A stretch of 5,408 nt of DNA from Firmicutes bacterium UBA5500 (GTDB lineage: Bacteria; Bacillota; UBA994; UBA5500): positions 33,849-39,256 of the forward strand of contig DIPA01000050.1 of NCBI GenBank assembly GCA_002427055.1. The letters run 5' to 3'. Within the stretch, counting starts at the first letter, position 1; each line of letters begins with the position of its first letter. The notes below the pieces were generated by a model that was not told the origin of the DNA, did no database searches, and saw nothing but the letters and a program-made list of their open reading frames with translations. Made by a program: the position numbers and the translations under genes. Below are positions 4,686 through 5,408 of this stretch, piece by piece.

Positions 4686-5408
4686 GTGAAAGTCTTAGTT
4701 ATCAACTGTGGCAGCTCTTCTCTCAAGTATCAAGTTTTCGATATGAAAACCGAAACGGTACTGGCCAAAGGAAACGTAGAACGTATTGGAATTGATGGAG
4801 CGTTTCTGAAGTATCGCCGTGGTGAGGAAACCGCGATTACCGTAGAAGCTGAAATCCCTAATCATGAGGTAGCGATTCGGTTGGTTTTTGATGCTTTGAC
4901 TAATGCAGAGTATGGTGTTCTTAAGGATACTGCAGAAATTGAGGCCGTTGGCCATCGTGTTGTGCACGCAGGTGAGAAATACGCCAGTTCTGTCTTAATT
5001 GATGATGACGTGATGACAGCTTTACGCGAATGTATTGATCTGGCACCCTTACATAATCCCCCGAACATCACGGGTATTGAAGTCGCTCAGAAGCTAATGC
5101 CAAACGTAAAACACGTCGCTGTCTTCGATACTGCATTCCATCAGACTATGCCTGATTATGCGTACATGTACGCACTTCCATATGAATTGTATGAGCAGTA
5201 TCGAGTCCGCCGCTATGGTTTCCATGGCACTTCGCATAAGTATGTTGCTGAACGAGCGGCTGCTCTATTGCAGCGTCCTTTGGCAGAGCTAAAAATTATC
5301 ACTTGTCACTTAGGTAATGGCGCAAGCGTTACAGCTGTCGATAAGGGGAAATCGGTCGATACTAGTATGGGCTTTACCCCTCTCGAGGGTCTCATCATGG
5401 GCACCCGC
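4686..5408 (+). CDS. ackA: Acetate kinase AckA, N-terminal 241 residues, cut by window end
   Basis: AckA interconverts acetate plus ATP with acetyl phosphate plus ADP; in fermenting anaerobes it usually yields ATP, working with phosphotransacetylase in the cytosol. The frame runs open to the last base; the family is about 400 residues, so roughly 60% is present. The start is GTG at 4686, with AAGGAGG (4671-4677) 8 bases before it, and it gives the exact family N-terminus [15 protein letters not shown]. By position, the residues shown to matter in Methanosarcina thermophila acetate kinase fall at the same numbers here: Asn7, Ser10, Ser12, Arg91 (in GHRVVHAG, 89-96), Asp148 (FDTAFH, 147-152), His180 (YGFHGTSH, 177-184), His208 (in CHLGNGAS, 207-214) and Arg241, the final codon of the window. 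It is divergent from tmcAL and has its own promoter (4618-4647). Whether a pta or another gene follows cannot be seen. Confidence 0.97.
   Translation, partial: MKVLVINCGSSSLKYQVFDMKTETVLAKGNVERIGIDGAFLKYRRGEETAITVEAEIPNHEVAIRLVFDALTNAEYGVLKDTAEIEAVGHRVVHAGEKYASSVLIDDDVMTALRECIDLAPLHNPPNITGIEVAQKLMPNVKHVAVFDTAFHQTMPDYAYMYALPYELYEQYRVRRYGFHGTSHKYVAERAAALLQRPLAELKIITCHLGNGASVTAVDKGKSVDTSMGFTPLEGLIMGTR

Noticed and set aside
4595..4795. Rightward 66-residue frame starting before ackA
   Set aside because: It covers the ackA promoter and the ackA 5' end in another frame, and has no ribosome site; the ackA frame is unmistakable.
4695..5071. Two leftward frames (90 and 69 residues) within ackA
   Set aside because: Both are antisense to strongly conserved acetate kinase motifs and show no ribosome site or domain; shadows.

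Overview
The window looks like ordinary chromosomal core DNA from an endospore-forming, low-to-mid-GC Firmicute. It carries ylbJ, a sporulation membrane protein gene, next to rsmD, coaD and tmcAL (ylbM), a neighbourhood known from Bacillus and Clostridia. The grouping of fakA, rsmD, coaD, ylbJ, tmcAL and ackA, with roughly even base composition, would fit a spore-forming Negativicute (Sporomusa/Pelosinus type) or another anaerobic Clostridia-like lineage. That placement is an inference, not a proof. I see no mobile element, CRISPR array, tRNA or rRNA.

Layout from left to right. (1) Bases 1-417, + strand, hold the 3' end of fakA (yloV family, fatty acid kinase), followed by a clear intrinsic terminator. 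(2) Bases 488-670, - strand, hold an unannotated 60-residue membrane protein gene. (3) Bases 671-940 hold no protein gene I can firmly support. They do contain a strong intrinsic terminator pointing left, with a perfect TATAAT about 100 bases upstream of it on the same strand. This suggests a ~100-nt small RNA with a pyrimidine-rich, anti-Shine-Dalgarno-like stretch. A + strand promoter for rsmD follows. (4) Bases 941-2002, + strand, hold rsmD and coaD, 18 bases apart and probably one transcript. (5) Bases 1980-4557, - strand, hold tmcAL and then ylbJ; the ylbJ end overlaps the coaD end tail to tail by 23 bases. (6) Bases 4686-5408, + strand, hold the first 241 codons of ackA, cut by the window edge.

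The genes serve several housekeeping jobs: fatty-acid phosphorylation for phospholipid synthesis, 16S rRNA methylation, coenzyme A synthesis, tRNA wobble modification, acetate metabolism, and one sporulation role. The most notable regulatory structure is the 128-base gap between tmcAL and ackA. There the two divergent promoters overlap with their -10 boxes abutting, and the two enzymes share acetate as a substrate or product. The other points worth checking are the candidate small RNA upstream of rsmD and the orphan small membrane protein.
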